Assembly: GCF_000183725.1 (NCBI RefSeq)
Contig: NC_014762.1
Location: 1,550,001-1,614,000, forward strand
DNA: 64,000 bases
Direction of reading: 5' to 3'
DNA from: Sulfuricurvum kujiense DSM 16994
GTDB taxonomy: Bacteria; Campylobacterota; Campylobacteria; Campylobacterales; Sulfurimonadaceae
Positions 51,497 to 59,714 of the stretch are shown here, one piece after another. The first letter of the stretch is position 1, and each line of letters opens with the position of its first letter. The position numbers and the translations under genes were made by a program. The notes under the pieces are model-generated. The model worked only from the letters and a program-made list of their open reading frames with translations, searched no databases and had not been told where the DNA came from.

Positions 51497-52384
51497 ATGT
51501 TCAGTTTTATCAAAAAAGGGCTGCAAAAGACGATCGAAGCCATTGCCGCGATCGCACCGGAAAAAAAAGCAAAAATATCTAAAGATGAGCTCGAGAATAT
51601 CCTTCTCGAAGCCGACGTCGAGTACGATCTGGTCGAAATTATTCTTCGAGAGCTCTATCAAAACGATATTACCCGCGATCAACTGCGATCCAAACTCCTC
51701 GCAACGCTAGCCTATGCTCAAAATTCATTGCCGGACAATCCGAACAAACCGACCGTAACCCTCATCATCGGCGTTAACGGTGCGGGAAAAACGACGACTA
51801 TCGCTAAACTGGCGCAACACCATCTGAACAAAGGGGAGCGGGTAATCCTCGGAGCGGGAGATACGTTCCGTGCCGCCGCTATCGAGCAGCTCACCCGCTG
51901 GGCGGACAAACTGGACGTCCCTATCGTATCCTCCCGTCAGGGGCATGATCCGAGCGCCGTTGCGTACGATACGATCGAATCGGCCAAAGCACGGGGATTC
52001 GAGCAGGTCATTATTGACACGGCGGGACGGCTTCATACCCAGACCAATTTGGGAAATGAGCTCAAAAAAATCGTCCGTATCTGTGACAAGGCCCACACGG
52101 GAGCCCCTCACCGAAAAATTCTTATCCTCGACGGTACACAGGGGAGCTCCGCCATCGCTCAGGCCAAAGCGTTCAACGAAATGATCGGGGTGGACGGCAT
52201 CATCATTACCAAACTCGACGGAACCGCCAAAGGGGGATCGGTATTCTCTATTGCCTATGCCCTATCCCTTCCGATCCTCTACATCGGTGTCGGAGAACAG
52301 CCGGAGCATCTGATACCATTTGACAAATACGAATTTGTGGACGGCATTTTGGATGCGATATTCGGGGAAGAAACGGCAAAATAA
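51497..52384 (+). CDS. ftsY: Signal recognition particle receptor FtsY
   Basis: 295 residues. A short helical N domain, then G1 GVNGAGKTTTIAKLA near 90-104, DTFRAAAIEQL, DTAGRLHTQ near 174 and TKLDGTAKGG near 242. The acidic A domain of E. coli FtsY is absent, normal for this phylum. It docks ribosomes with SRP at the membrane. The stop overlaps the radA ATG. Confidence 0.96.
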   Translation: MFSFIKKGLQKTIEAIAAIAPEKKAKISKDELENILLEADVEYDLVEIILRELYQNDITRDQLRSKLLATLAYAQNSLPDNPNKPTVTLIIGVNGAGKTTTIAKLAQHHLNKGERVILGAGDTFRAAAIEQLTRWADKLDVPIVSSRQGHDPSAVAYDTIESAKARGFEQVIIDTAGRLHTQTNLGNELKKIVRICDKAHTGAPHRKILILDGTQGSSAIAQAKAFNEMIGVDGIIITKLDGTAKGGSVFSIAYALSLPILYIGVGEQPEHLIPFDKYEFVDGILDAIFGEETAK

Positions 52385-53736
52385 TGGCAAAGAAAAAAAA
52401 CGTCCTCTTCGAATGCCAGCACTGCGGATTTACCACCCCGAAATGGATGGGGAAATGTACCAACTGCGGCGGATGGGACAGTTTTGTAGAGCTCAGCGAA
52501 GCGCAGCAGGAGGTGATCAAACTCACCTCTACCTCTTCGCCATCGGGGGGAGTAAAAGCCAAAGAGATCACCCAAATCGTCGAAGAGCATACCGAACGCT
52601 TCAGCAGTGACGACGCCGAACTCGACATGGTGCTCGGCGGAGGCGTCGTACCGGGTTCACTCGTCCTCATAGGCGGAAGTCCCGGAGTCGGAAAATCGAC
52701 CCTGCTTCTTAAAATCGGCTCCAACCTCGCGAAACAGCGCCGTAACGTCCTCTACGTCAGCGGCGAAGAGAGCGAAGGACAGATCAAACTGCGGGCAAAC
52801 CGTCTGGGAGCGAATGTCGATAATCTCTACCTCCTCGCCGAGATACGGCTCGAACAGGTACTTGCAGAGCTGCATGAGAGAGCGTATGAGTGTATCATCA
52901 TCGACTCGATCCAAACCCTCTATTCCGAAACCATCGCCTCCGCACCCGGTTCGGTAACGCAGGTGCGCCAGATCACCTTTGATCTGATGCGAATCGCCAA
53001 AGAGCGCCGCATCGCCATCTTCATCATCGGACATATCACCAAAGAAGGCTCCATCGCAGGACCTCGCGTGTTGGAGCACATGGTCGATGTCGTCTTGTAT
53101 TTCGAAGGGGACAGCGGCCATGAACTACGAATCTTGCGCGGATTTAAAAACCGTTTCGGCCCTACCAGCGAAATCGGGGTATTTGAGATGCGTCATGACG
53201 GGCTCGTATCGGCAAAAGACCTCTCATCGCGCTTTTTCAACCGCACCAAATCCCAAAGCGGTTCCGCACTCACCGTTATCATGGAGGGGACCCGCCCGAT
53301 AGTTCTCGAAGTACAGGCTCTGGTGAGCGATACCCATGCTCCCAATCCGAAACGCCAGGCGACCGGGTTTGAGAACAACCGACTAAATATGCTTCTGGCA
53401 TTGCTGGAGCGTAAACTCGAAATACCTCTCAACAGCTACGATGTCTTCATCAATATCACGGGAGGGATCAAAATCACCGAAACTTCCGCCGATTTAGCGA
53501 TCCTCGCCGCCATCATCAGCAGTTTTCGCAACCGCGCCATCTCCAAAGAGACGGTATTCATCGGCGAAGTCTCCCTCGTCGGAGATATCCGTGAGGTGTA
53601 TCAACTCGATCAGCGGCTCAAAGAGGCGGCATCCCAACAGATCACCAAAGCGCTGGTTCCTAAAAAACCGTTGGAAAAAACTGCCGTCAAATGTTACGAA
53701 ATTGACGAAGTAAACAAGTTATTAGAGTGGTTTTAA
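52384..53736 (+). CDS. radA: DNA repair protein RadA
   Basis: 450 residues. It opens with a zinc finger (CQHCG then CTNCGG, residues 9-30). Walker A is GGSPGVGKST near 97-106, the RadA signature is KNRFGPTSE near 255, and the C-terminus is a Lon-like domain with NITGGIKITETSADLA. It processes recombination intermediates as a hexameric helicase. Translation is coupled to ftsY. Confidence 0.96.
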   Translation: MAKKKNVLFECQHCGFTTPKWMGKCTNCGGWDSFVELSEAQQEVIKLTSTSSPSGGVKAKEITQIVEEHTERFSSDDAELDMVLGGGVVPGSLVLIGGSPGVGKSTLLLKIGSNLAKQRRNVLYVSGEESEGQIKLRANRLGANVDNLYLLAEIRLEQVLAELHERAYECIIIDSIQTLYSETIASAPGSVTQVRQITFDLMRIAKERRIAIFIIGHITKEGSIAGPRVLEHMVDVVLYFEGDSGHELRILRGFKNRFGPTSEIGVFEMRHDGLVSAKDLSSRFFNRTKSQSGSALTVIMEGTRPIVLEVQALVSDTHAPNPKRQATGFENNRLNMLLALLERKLEIPLNSYDVFINITGGIKITETSADLAILAAIISSFRNRAISKETVFIGEVSLVGDIREVYQLDQRLKEAASQQITKALVPKKPLEKTAVKCYEIDEVNKLLEWF

Positions 53737-53779
53737 CCTAAATTTCGTATAATAACGAAATCAAAACGAAGGATCTTTT

Positions 53780-54052
53780 ATGCCAGTATGTTCTATTGTT
53801 GCCGATCATAAATCCGAAGAGCGATACACAAAGCTTTCTCTTGCTTACAGCACCGAAGAAGAACATCAGCTCATAGAAAAAGCGATTTCCGAATGTACTC
53901 AGCTGTGTTCATTAAAACCCAATATCTACGGTGGAGCCGTCACCGAAGGTAAACGAATGATTACGATCGAATACCATGACGATTGTGACCGCGAAGGGGG
54001 AAAAGTGTACGATGCCATTATTAAATATTTGGGGATTGAAGAGTGCCGTTAA
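53780..54052 (+). CDS. Small conserved protein of unknown function
   Basis: 90 residues, acidic, with five cysteines spread through the chain (including C4, ECTQLC and DDCDREGG, EECR at the end). AAGGA lies six bases before the ATG. A short palindrome TTTCGT-ATAATA-ACGAAA overlapping a TATAAT lies about 20 bases upstream. It overlaps the carbonic anhydrase gene by ten bases. Family not recognised. Confidence 0.7.
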   Translation: MPVCSIVADHKSEERYTKLSLAYSTEEEHQLIEKAISECTQLCSLKPNIYGGAVTEGKRMITIEYHDDCDREGGKVYDAIIKYLGIEECR

Positions 54053-54723
54053 GCAAAAATGCCGCTGATTTGAGTATTCAGCGTCTCAAAGAGTTTGCGG
54101 ACGGTAACGAAACGTTCCAACAAACCTACTTCAAAAAAAATGAAGCGCAGCTCCTTACTCTGGTTAAAGAGGGCCAAAATCCCCGAGCCCTTTTTATCGG
54201 CTGTTCAGATTCACGCGTTATTCCCGACCTTATCATTCAATCGAACCCGGGTGATCTTTTCGTCGTCCGCAACGTCGGTAACTTTGTCGCCCCGTATAAA
54301 CCGGATGAAGACTTTCACTCCACCGCTGCAGGGATCGAATATGCCGTTTTGGTTTTGGGCGTCTCCGAAATCATTATCTGCGGCCACTCCCACTGCGGTG
54401 CGATCGAATCGCTCTATAAATCATCGTGCAACACCTCTATGATCCATACCGCAAAATGGCTTACATTGGGTGAAAAAGCCAAATCGATGGCGATGCTTGC
54501 ATTGGGTGAAAATGCTACACAAGAGGAGCTCCTGCGTGCCACCGAACGGCTTTCCATCGTGACCCAGATCGAAAATCTTTTGACCTACCCTTATGTCAAA
54601 AAAATGGTACAGGAAGAAAAACTCTTTATCCACGGATGGTACTACGATATCGAGACGGGAGCCATCGACTATTACGATCCCGACAGCTATCAGTTCCGCC
54701 CCCTCAGCGAAGTAGGAGAGTAA
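54043..54723 (+). CDS. Beta-class carbonic anhydrase
   Basis: 226 residues, GTG start inside the end of the previous gene. The zinc site is C-x-D-x-R in FIGCSDSRVIP near 49-54 and H-x2-C in ICGHSHCGAIE near 109-115. NVGNFVAPY supplies the conserved N-V-G. It interconverts CO2 and bicarbonate, which fits an autotroph using the reductive TCA cycle. Confidence 0.94.
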   Translation: MPLSKNAADLSIQRLKEFADGNETFQQTYFKKNEAQLLTLVKEGQNPRALFIGCSDSRVIPDLIIQSNPGDLFVVRNVGNFVAPYKPDEDFHSTAAGIEYAVLVLGVSEIIICGHSHCGAIESLYKSSCNTSMIHTAKWLTLGEKAKSMAMLALGENATQEELLRATERLSIVTQIENLLTYPYVKKMVQEEKLFIHGWYYDIETGAIDYYDPDSYQFRPLSEVGE

Positions 54724-54732
54724 GTCGCTCTC

Positions 54733-55527
54733 CTACCAGTCCAAATACAAAAATAAAGCGGACAAGAAATAATTGGTGACAAAAATCGCTACCGCCGAAT
54801 AGACAACGGCATAGATCGTCGACTGCCCTACCCCCCGTGCTCCGCCGCTTGTATGATAACCGATATAGCTTCCGATTGAACTGACGATGAACCCGAAAAC
54901 TGCCGCTTTTATCACACCCGTCATAATATCTTCAAACTCGCCCAGCCGCATTAATGTGTCTTGATAGGCGACCGGATTGATCCCCAACACCCCGATTGAA
55001 ATAAAATAGGCCGAACCGACAGCAATAAAATCAAACCATATGACCAACAGCGGCAGCGAGATAACCGTTGCGATGATACGGGGAGTGATAAGATATTCTT
55101 TGGAATTGACCCCCAAAATATCGATAGCATCGATCTGTTCTGAAACACGCATGGTCCCAAGCTCCGCCGCCATAGCACTGATGGAGCGGGAAATCAGCAT
55201 CAAAGAAGCGAATACGGGACCGAGTTCTCTGCTGATCGAATAAAAAATCGTATATCCCGTAAAATTTTCGGCACCGAACTGATGAAATCCATTATAGAGC
55301 TGAATCGCTTCTACCATTCCTGTAAAGAGTGCCGTAAGGGTAATAACACCCATACATCCCAATCCTATGACTTCGATTTGAGTCAAAACGATTTTATACC
55401 GTTTAAATGTCAGCGGATAGAGTTTAAAAAGCTGTAATTGAAATAAAATAAACAGGCCAAAACGCTCTATTGCCTCAAAACCTTGGACAAAAGGGCGTCC
55501 GATATAGCCTAAAAGTGTCTCAACCAT
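54733..55527 (-). CDS. MlaE-type ABC transporter permease
   Basis: 264 residues from the ATG at 55527, which has AAGGA seven bases upstream; a frame to 55587 is open but unsupported. Five or six membrane helices. MlaE features are LGPVFASLMLISRSISAMAAELGTMRVSEQIDAIDILGV near 125-160 and AVFGFIVSSIGSYIGYHTSGGARGVG near 210. The family moves phospholipids between membranes with MlaF/MlaD. No partners lie downstream in this orientation. Confidence 0.9.
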   Translation of the reverse strand: MVETLLGYIGRPFVQGFEAIERFGLFILFQLQLFKLYPLTFKRYKIVLTQIEVIGLGCMGVITLTALFTGMVEAIQLYNGFHQFGAENFTGYTIFYSISRELGPVFASLMLISRSISAMAAELGTMRVSEQIDAIDILGVNSKEYLITPRIIATVISLPLLVIWFDFIAVGSAYFISIGVLGINPVAYQDTLMRLGEFEDIMTGVIKAAVFGFIVSSIGSYIGYHTSGGARGVGQSTIYAVVYSAVAIFVTNYFLSALFLYLDW

Positions 55528-55640
55528 CAACATGTCCTTCTTTTCATCTGCTAAGTTTACCAAAATTTCGATTATGAGACGTGGCAAATTTCATAAGTTT
55601 CTCGCTACAATAAAGAATTAACTTTACTTAGGAGCTACGG

Positions 55641-56210
55641 ATGGCGGAAAAAGAGAAAGACGAACACGAAACGGAAGAAGGAAAGAAAAAATCGGGAAAT
55701 ATGCTCCTGATCATTATTATCGGTGTTTTAGCTCTGATTTTAATCATCGGAGGGATTGTCGCCTTTTTAATGATGGGCAACCATGATGCGGAGGCAGAAG
55801 CCGGGCATGCTAAAACAGAGGTTGCCGCCGATTCCCACAGTGCTGAAGCCGAACATTCGGGAGAAGGAAGCGGAGGAACGCCGATGGGCGGCGAAGTGAT
55901 GACCGAAGTGGGATTAATGTTCCCTCTCGACGGGTTTACGGTAAACCTTTTAAGTGAAAGCGGCCGCCGTTATCTCAAATGCGAAATCAACCTTGAAATG
56001 GGTGGAGAAGAACTCTCTCCCGAGCTTGAAGAGAAAAAACCTATTTTCCGTGATATCATTATCAGAATTTTAAGTTCAAAATCTCTCGAAGAGATCTCAA
56101 CCGTCAAGGGTAAAGAGAAACTTAAAGAGCAAATCGTTAACGAATTGAATCTACGTCTAAAAGACGGCAAAGTTAAAAATATTTATTTCACCGACTTTGT
56201 GGTGCAATGA
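55641..56210 (+). CDS. fliL: Flagellar basal-body-associated protein FliL
   Basis: 189 residues. A charged cytoplasmic tail, one membrane helix (MLLIIIIGVLALILIIGGIVAFLMM, about 21-45), a His/Glu/Ala-rich linker, then the FliL periplasmic domain with FPLDGFTVNLL and RYLKCEINLEMG. It supports the stator around the motor. AGGAG lies ahead of the ATG and a TACAAT -10-like element precedes that. acpS overlaps by four bases. Confidence 0.92.
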   Translation: MAEKEKDEHETEEGKKKSGNMLLIIIIGVLALILIIGGIVAFLMMGNHDAEAEAGHAKTEVAADSHSAEAEHSGEGSGGTPMGGEVMTEVGLMFPLDGFTVNLLSESGRRYLKCEINLEMGGEELSPELEEKKPIFRDIIIRILSSKSLEEISTVKGKEKLKEQIVNELNLRLKDGKVKNIYFTDFVVQ

Positions 56211-56569
56211 TCGGCATCGACCTTATCAAAACTGAACGCTTGGAACGTACGATAGAACGTTTCGGCGATCGTGCCATTAACAGAGTCCTCTCTCAGCATG
56301 ATATCCATTTATACAAAAGCAAACGCAACTTCGCCGGTCTTTGGGCAGCCAAAGAAGCATGTGCCAAAGCTTTAGGCTGCGGTATCGGAAGCGAATGCGG
56401 CTTTCACGATATCATTCTCTCTAAAACCCCTAAAGGCGCTCCGCAGCTCTCTTTCTCGACTCGCGTGCGTGAGCATTTTAACATTACAGACACCTCCGTC
56501 TCAATAACCCATGACGGCGATTACACCATTGCTGTCGTGGCATTAGAACAATCAAAAATACAAGAGTAA
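56207..56569 (+). CDS. acpS: Holo-acyl-carrier-protein synthase
   Basis: 120 residues. MIGIDLIKTERLE at the start supplies the metal Asp, and FAGLWAAKEACAKALG near 43-58 the metal Glu and Lys. SISHDG-type ITHDGDYTIAVV closes the domain. It transfers phosphopantetheine to ACP. Coupled to fliL by ATGA overlap. Confidence 0.94.
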   Translation: MIGIDLIKTERLERTIERFGDRAINRVLSQHDIHLYKSKRNFAGLWAAKEACAKALGCGIGSECGFHDIILSKTPKGAPQLSFSTRVREHFNITDTSVSITHDGDYTIAVVALEQSKIQE

Positions 56570-56575
56570 GAAACA

Positions 56576-56872
56576 ATGCAATCCCCTGAACTTATGACGA
56601 TTCAAAAATACGCCGCCAAAAAACGTCTCAGCATCCATACTGTCGTGAAAAAAACGATGAACGGAGAGCTTCCGATCGTTACAAAAGAAGAAAACGGTAA
56701 AGAGGTGACCTATATTGTTATCACACCGCAGGTACAAAACAATCCGGCCGAAGCTTCGAATCAAAATCCGGAAGAGACAATCGAGATAGATTATAAAAAA
56801 GAGTATGATGCACTTCACAAAGAGTATCTTATCTTAAAAACAAAATACGAAAAATTGCTTGAACGGCAATAA
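56576..56872 (+). CDS. Small unknown protein with helix-turn-helix-like start
   Basis: 98 residues. The N-terminus MTIQKYAAKKRLSIHTVVKKTMNGELP looks like an excisionase/MerR-type DNA-binding helix pair, then a short strand region and an acidic coiled-coil tail (EYDALHKEYLILKTKYEKLLE). It follows acpS by six bases. Role unknown. The last codons form the 5' arm of a terminator-like hairpin. Confidence 0.7.
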   Translation: MQSPELMTIQKYAAKKRLSIHTVVKKTMNGELPIVTKEENGKEVTYIVITPQVQNNPAEASNQNPEETIEIDYKKEYDALHKEYLILKTKYEKLLERQ

Positions 56873-56886
56873 TCCTAATGCCGTTC
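56861..56886. terminator. Bidirectional hairpin between convergent genes
   Basis: GAACGGCA-ATAATCCTAA-TGCCGTTC is a perfect 8-bp stem whose left arm includes the last codons of the 56576 gene; it lies directly before the stop of the HD-GYP gene. TTCTTTCT follows on the plus strand. Confidence 0.55.
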
Positions 56887-56893
56887 GTTCTTT

Positions 56894-58804
56894 CTATTCA
56901 TCCTTAAACTTATCGCGGATGATAAGAAATTCCGACATATTGTCCAAAAAGAGTTTGGTTAGCGTCGGATCGAAATGTTTCCCGCTTTCATTACGGAAAT
57001 ATTCTAAAACCTCATCAAGTTCCCAAGCCTCTTTATAAACCCGTTTTGTCCCTAAGGCATCGAATACGTCTGCGATAGCGGTAATACGCCCGAACATATG
57101 GATCTCTTCCTCTTGAAGCCGTCTGGGATACCCGGAACCGTCCCATTTTTCATGATGCTGATAGGAGATAATAGCCGCCGCTTTTAGAATCGGTCTCTCC
57201 GATTTTTTCAATATATTAAACCCGATATCGCAGTGGCTGCGCATCACTTCCCATTCACCCTCATCGAGTTGCCCCGGTTTTGTCAGAATACTATCAGGAA
57301 TGCCGACTTTACCGATATCGTGCATCGGTGATGCCGCATACAACAAATCCGCTTCTTCCTCACTCATTCCAGCTTTGATGGCAAGAAGGCGTGAATACTC
57401 GGCAACCCGTTTGACATGATTGCCCGTCTCTTTACTCCGAGTCTCTCCGATTTCACCCATCTTATAGATCACTTCACGCTGCGTATCAACAATATCCTCT
57501 TGCAGTAAAAGAAGTTCCGTCACATCATACTGGATACCCATGTATTCGCGAATCTCTTCATTTTTATCAAGTATCGGAACAATAATCGTATCGAGAAAAA
57601 TAAACTCTCCGTTTTTGGTGCGGTTTTTAATAATCCCTTTCCATATTTTCTTCTGCTGAATCGTATCCCACAGCTCTTTGTAGGTGGAACTCGGAGTAGC
57701 CGCATCACGCAGCCGTTTATGGGTCGAACCGATAAGCTCTTCTTTTGCATACCCCGTTAGCTGCTCATGCGTATCGTTAAGATAGGTAATCACCCCTTTG
57801 GGATTTGTACGGATATACGACGATGACTGCTCGATCGCCCTTTCGTACTGCGCCAGCAGCGATATCTTCTCATTCAGCGTCTGAGAGCTGTCTTGTAAAT
57901 CTTTTTCCAAAAGCTCTTTAAGCTCTTCAAACTCGGTGATATCGTGGCGGATCGCTATGTATTCGATAATTTCGTTCTTTTCGTTCTTTTGCGGAATAAT
58001 CGTCGCATCGACGATGTAGGCAGAACCGTCTTTTTTCCTGTTTTTTATCTTCCCATGCCAAATATTGCCCTCTTTAATGGTTCTCCACATCTCTTTAAAG
58101 ACCGATGAGGGCATATCCGGATGGCGTACGATATTATGATGTTTCCCCATCAGCTCATTTAGACTGTATCCGCTTAGCGTTATAAAAGCTTCGTTAGCGT
58201 AGGTAATACGCCCTTTGGTATCGGTTTTGGACAACAGTGTGGTTTTATCGACAACTGCTTTATATTGGTCAAGAAGCGCAATGGAGTGGAGGTGTTTACG
58301 ATAGAAAATCCCGATAATATAAAGAGCGACGAGGACGGAGAAGAATTTTAGATACTGCTCGATGTAGATTCTATTGATATCGTTCTCGTGGCGTTTTGAA
58401 ACGACATATCCGGTAAGTCTATTTTGTGAATTTTTGACGGCGGCAAAAACAAGCACTGTGCTCGCCGGTATAGAATCCATGCGATAGAGTACAAACGATT
58501 TTTTTTGGGATACATGCGATTTTATCTCATCTTGAAATGGCGCGAATTTGTCCGCATGAAAATCTTTTACGGCATACCAACTGTACTCTGCATCAAAATT
58601 TTCGTTCATCTTCTGGATGATTTCATCGTTCTCAACCGCCCCGCCGGTCGAAAAACTCTTAACTTTATCGTTATATTGAAGCTGCAAATCGTATATTTTT
58701 TCTTGAAAATAGGTGGATTTTTTGTATTCGAACTCGAGAAATAAAAATCCGATAGAGAAAAGGATAATGAGAAGAGCAATTTTATTAAAGACGATTCTTT
58801 GCAT
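56894..58804 (-). CDS. Membrane PAS-PAS-HD-GYP c-di-GMP phosphodiesterase
   Basis: 636 residues. An N-terminal membrane helix (6-24), a short periplasmic sensor region, a second helix near 150-168, two PAS domains (about 180-300 and 320-440, each ending in an IRHDITE or IQYDVTE segment), then an HD-GYP domain with HDIGK at about 495 and HHEKWDGSGYP near 550. The domain hydrolyses c-di-GMP. It lies about 45 bases downstream of a c-di-GMP-I riboswitch, so expression should respond to the same ligand it destroys. Confidence 0.92.
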   Translation of the reverse strand: MQRIVFNKIALLIILFSIGFLFLEFEYKKSTYFQEKIYDLQLQYNDKVKSFSTGGAVENDEIIQKMNENFDAEYSWYAVKDFHADKFAPFQDEIKSHVSQKKSFVLYRMDSIPASTVLVFAAVKNSQNRLTGYVVSKRHENDINRIYIEQYLKFFSVLVALYIIGIFYRKHLHSIALLDQYKAVVDKTTLLSKTDTKGRITYANEAFITLSGYSLNELMGKHHNIVRHPDMPSSVFKEMWRTIKEGNIWHGKIKNRKKDGSAYIVDATIIPQKNEKNEIIEYIAIRHDITEFEELKELLEKDLQDSSQTLNEKISLLAQYERAIEQSSSYIRTNPKGVITYLNDTHEQLTGYAKEELIGSTHKRLRDAATPSSTYKELWDTIQQKKIWKGIIKNRTKNGEFIFLDTIIVPILDKNEEIREYMGIQYDVTELLLLQEDIVDTQREVIYKMGEIGETRSKETGNHVKRVAEYSRLLAIKAGMSEEEADLLYAASPMHDIGKVGIPDSILTKPGQLDEGEWEVMRSHCDIGFNILKKSERPILKAAAIISYQHHEKWDGSGYPRRLQEEEIHMFGRITAIADVFDALGTKRVYKEAWELDEVLEYFRNESGKHFDPTLTKLFLDNMSEFLIIRDKFKDE

Positions 58805-58844
58805 TGTTTCCCGATTTCATAAACATTAAATAGCAAAGACAATA

Positions 58845-58920
58845 AATGACAACCCGGCTATCTCGCTTTGAGACCCGCGGCTTTCCGTCCCTGCTTCACA
58901 GCAGGTTTGGCTTTGAATTT
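58845..58920 (-). promoter_or_regulatory. Cyclic-di-GMP-I (GEMM) riboswitch upstream of the HD-GYP gene
   Basis: Read on the minus strand, the sequence shows the GEMM blocks in order: GCCAAACC (58911-58904), a P2 stem CCTGCT-GTGA-AGCAGG with a GNRA loop (58905-58890), then GGACGGAAAGCC (58890-58879) and a P3 arm GCGGGTCTC...GAGATAGCCGGGTT ending near 58848. In Vc2 numbering G20 is kept and A47 is kept. The 21-46 pair is C-G instead of G-C, a compensated change. The base at the C92 position appears to be U. Length and linkage to a phosphodiesterase fit the class. Confidence 0.85.
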
Positions 58921-58989
58921 TCATTTTTTTTATTCTACTATTATAATTCTTAATAGTATTGGAACGGTTACAAAAATCGATTATTTACA

Positions 58990-59190
58990 TCATCCCCCGC
59001 CGACAAAATCCAGCAGCTCGATCGTATCACCCTCTTTTAAAACGGCATCGCCCCATCTGTCTTGTTTGACGATCTCCATGTTTAGTGCCGAAGCCATAAC
59101 CCTCTCTTCCAGTCCGAGAGATCGGATAAGATCAAGCATGGTCGATCCGGGGCTCACTTCTCTTAGTTCACCGTTTACTTTGATTTGCAT
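58990..59190 (-). CDS. thiS: ThiS-like sulfur carrier
   Basis: 66 residues with the ubiquitin-like fold: MQIKVNGELREV, LGLEERVMASALNMEIV and KEGDTIELLDFVGGG, ending in the diglycine that is thiocarboxylated. ThiS is the best match; MoaD is longer and differs in the middle. No thiG or thiF is adjacent. It starts eight bases after the ankyrin gene ends. Confidence 0.85.
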   Translation of the reverse strand: MQIKVNGELREVSPGSTMLDLIRSLGLEERVMASALNMEIVKQDRWGDAVLKEGDTIELLDFVGGG

Positions 59191-59198
59191 AGATTCTC

Positions 59199-59711
59199 CT
59201 ACATTGACATTCTGATCAGTTGCGCGATAGCAAAATTCTTTTTGGCAATCGCAAATTCGTACGCTGTTGCACCGTCATTGTTTTTAAGATGGGGATCGGC
59301 ATGCGCTTTGAGTAAAAAATCAGCTACAGGTTCATTGCCGCTGAATGCCGCCTGATGAAGCGGCGTGATCCCGTCATTGTTTGCCAGATTGACATCGGCA
59401 CGGTGTATGATGACAAAGGTGACCAGCTCCAAATCTTTTTTCTTCACCGCCAATATAAGGGGTGTATTACCCTGAAAATCCTGAGCGTTGATATCGGCGC
59501 CGTTATCAAGCAGAAACTGCGATATTTTCAGATCACCCATCTTGATCGCGACATGCAATGCCGTAAGACCCGCCGCATTTTGTTCATCGACATTTTTATT
59601 TTGGCTCAGATAAGTGCGCATTTTCCCGATATCACCCTCGTAGGCGGCGTCATGCAGGACACCGGCAAACGCGACACTCACAGCCAGAGATAAAAACACC
59701 CATAATCGCAT
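59199..59711 (-). CDS. Exported ankyrin-repeat protein
   Basis: 170 residues. Signal peptide MRLWVFLSLAVSVAFA, then four ankyrin repeats marked by GLTALHVAIKMGDL, GNTPLILAVKKKDL, GITPLHQAAFSGN and GATAYEFAIAKKN. It is expected in the periplasm as a protein-binding scaffold; in this phylum similar proteins sit near catalase or peroxidase genes, which are not present here. Four bases after the methyltransferase gene ends. Confidence 0.88.
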   Translation of the reverse strand: MRLWVFLSLAVSVAFAGVLHDAAYEGDIGKMRTYLSQNKNVDEQNAAGLTALHVAIKMGDLKISQFLLDNGADINAQDFQGNTPLILAVKKKDLELVTFVIIHRADVNLANNDGITPLHQAAFSGNEPVADFLLKAHADPHLKNNDGATAYEFAIAKKNFAIAQLIRMSM

Positions 59712-59714
59712 CGT

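Noticed and set aside
53750-53770. TTTCGT-ATAATA-ACGAAA as a terminator of radA
   Set aside because: The stem is 6 bp and A/T-rich with no T tract and contains a -10-like word, so a promoter or operator is at least as likely; left unannotated.
58606-58842. Open frame on the minus strand over the HD-GYP start
   Set aside because: It overlaps the start of the PAS-PAS-HD-GYP gene and the gap after the riboswitch, has no family features, and the HD-GYP frame is clearly the coding one.
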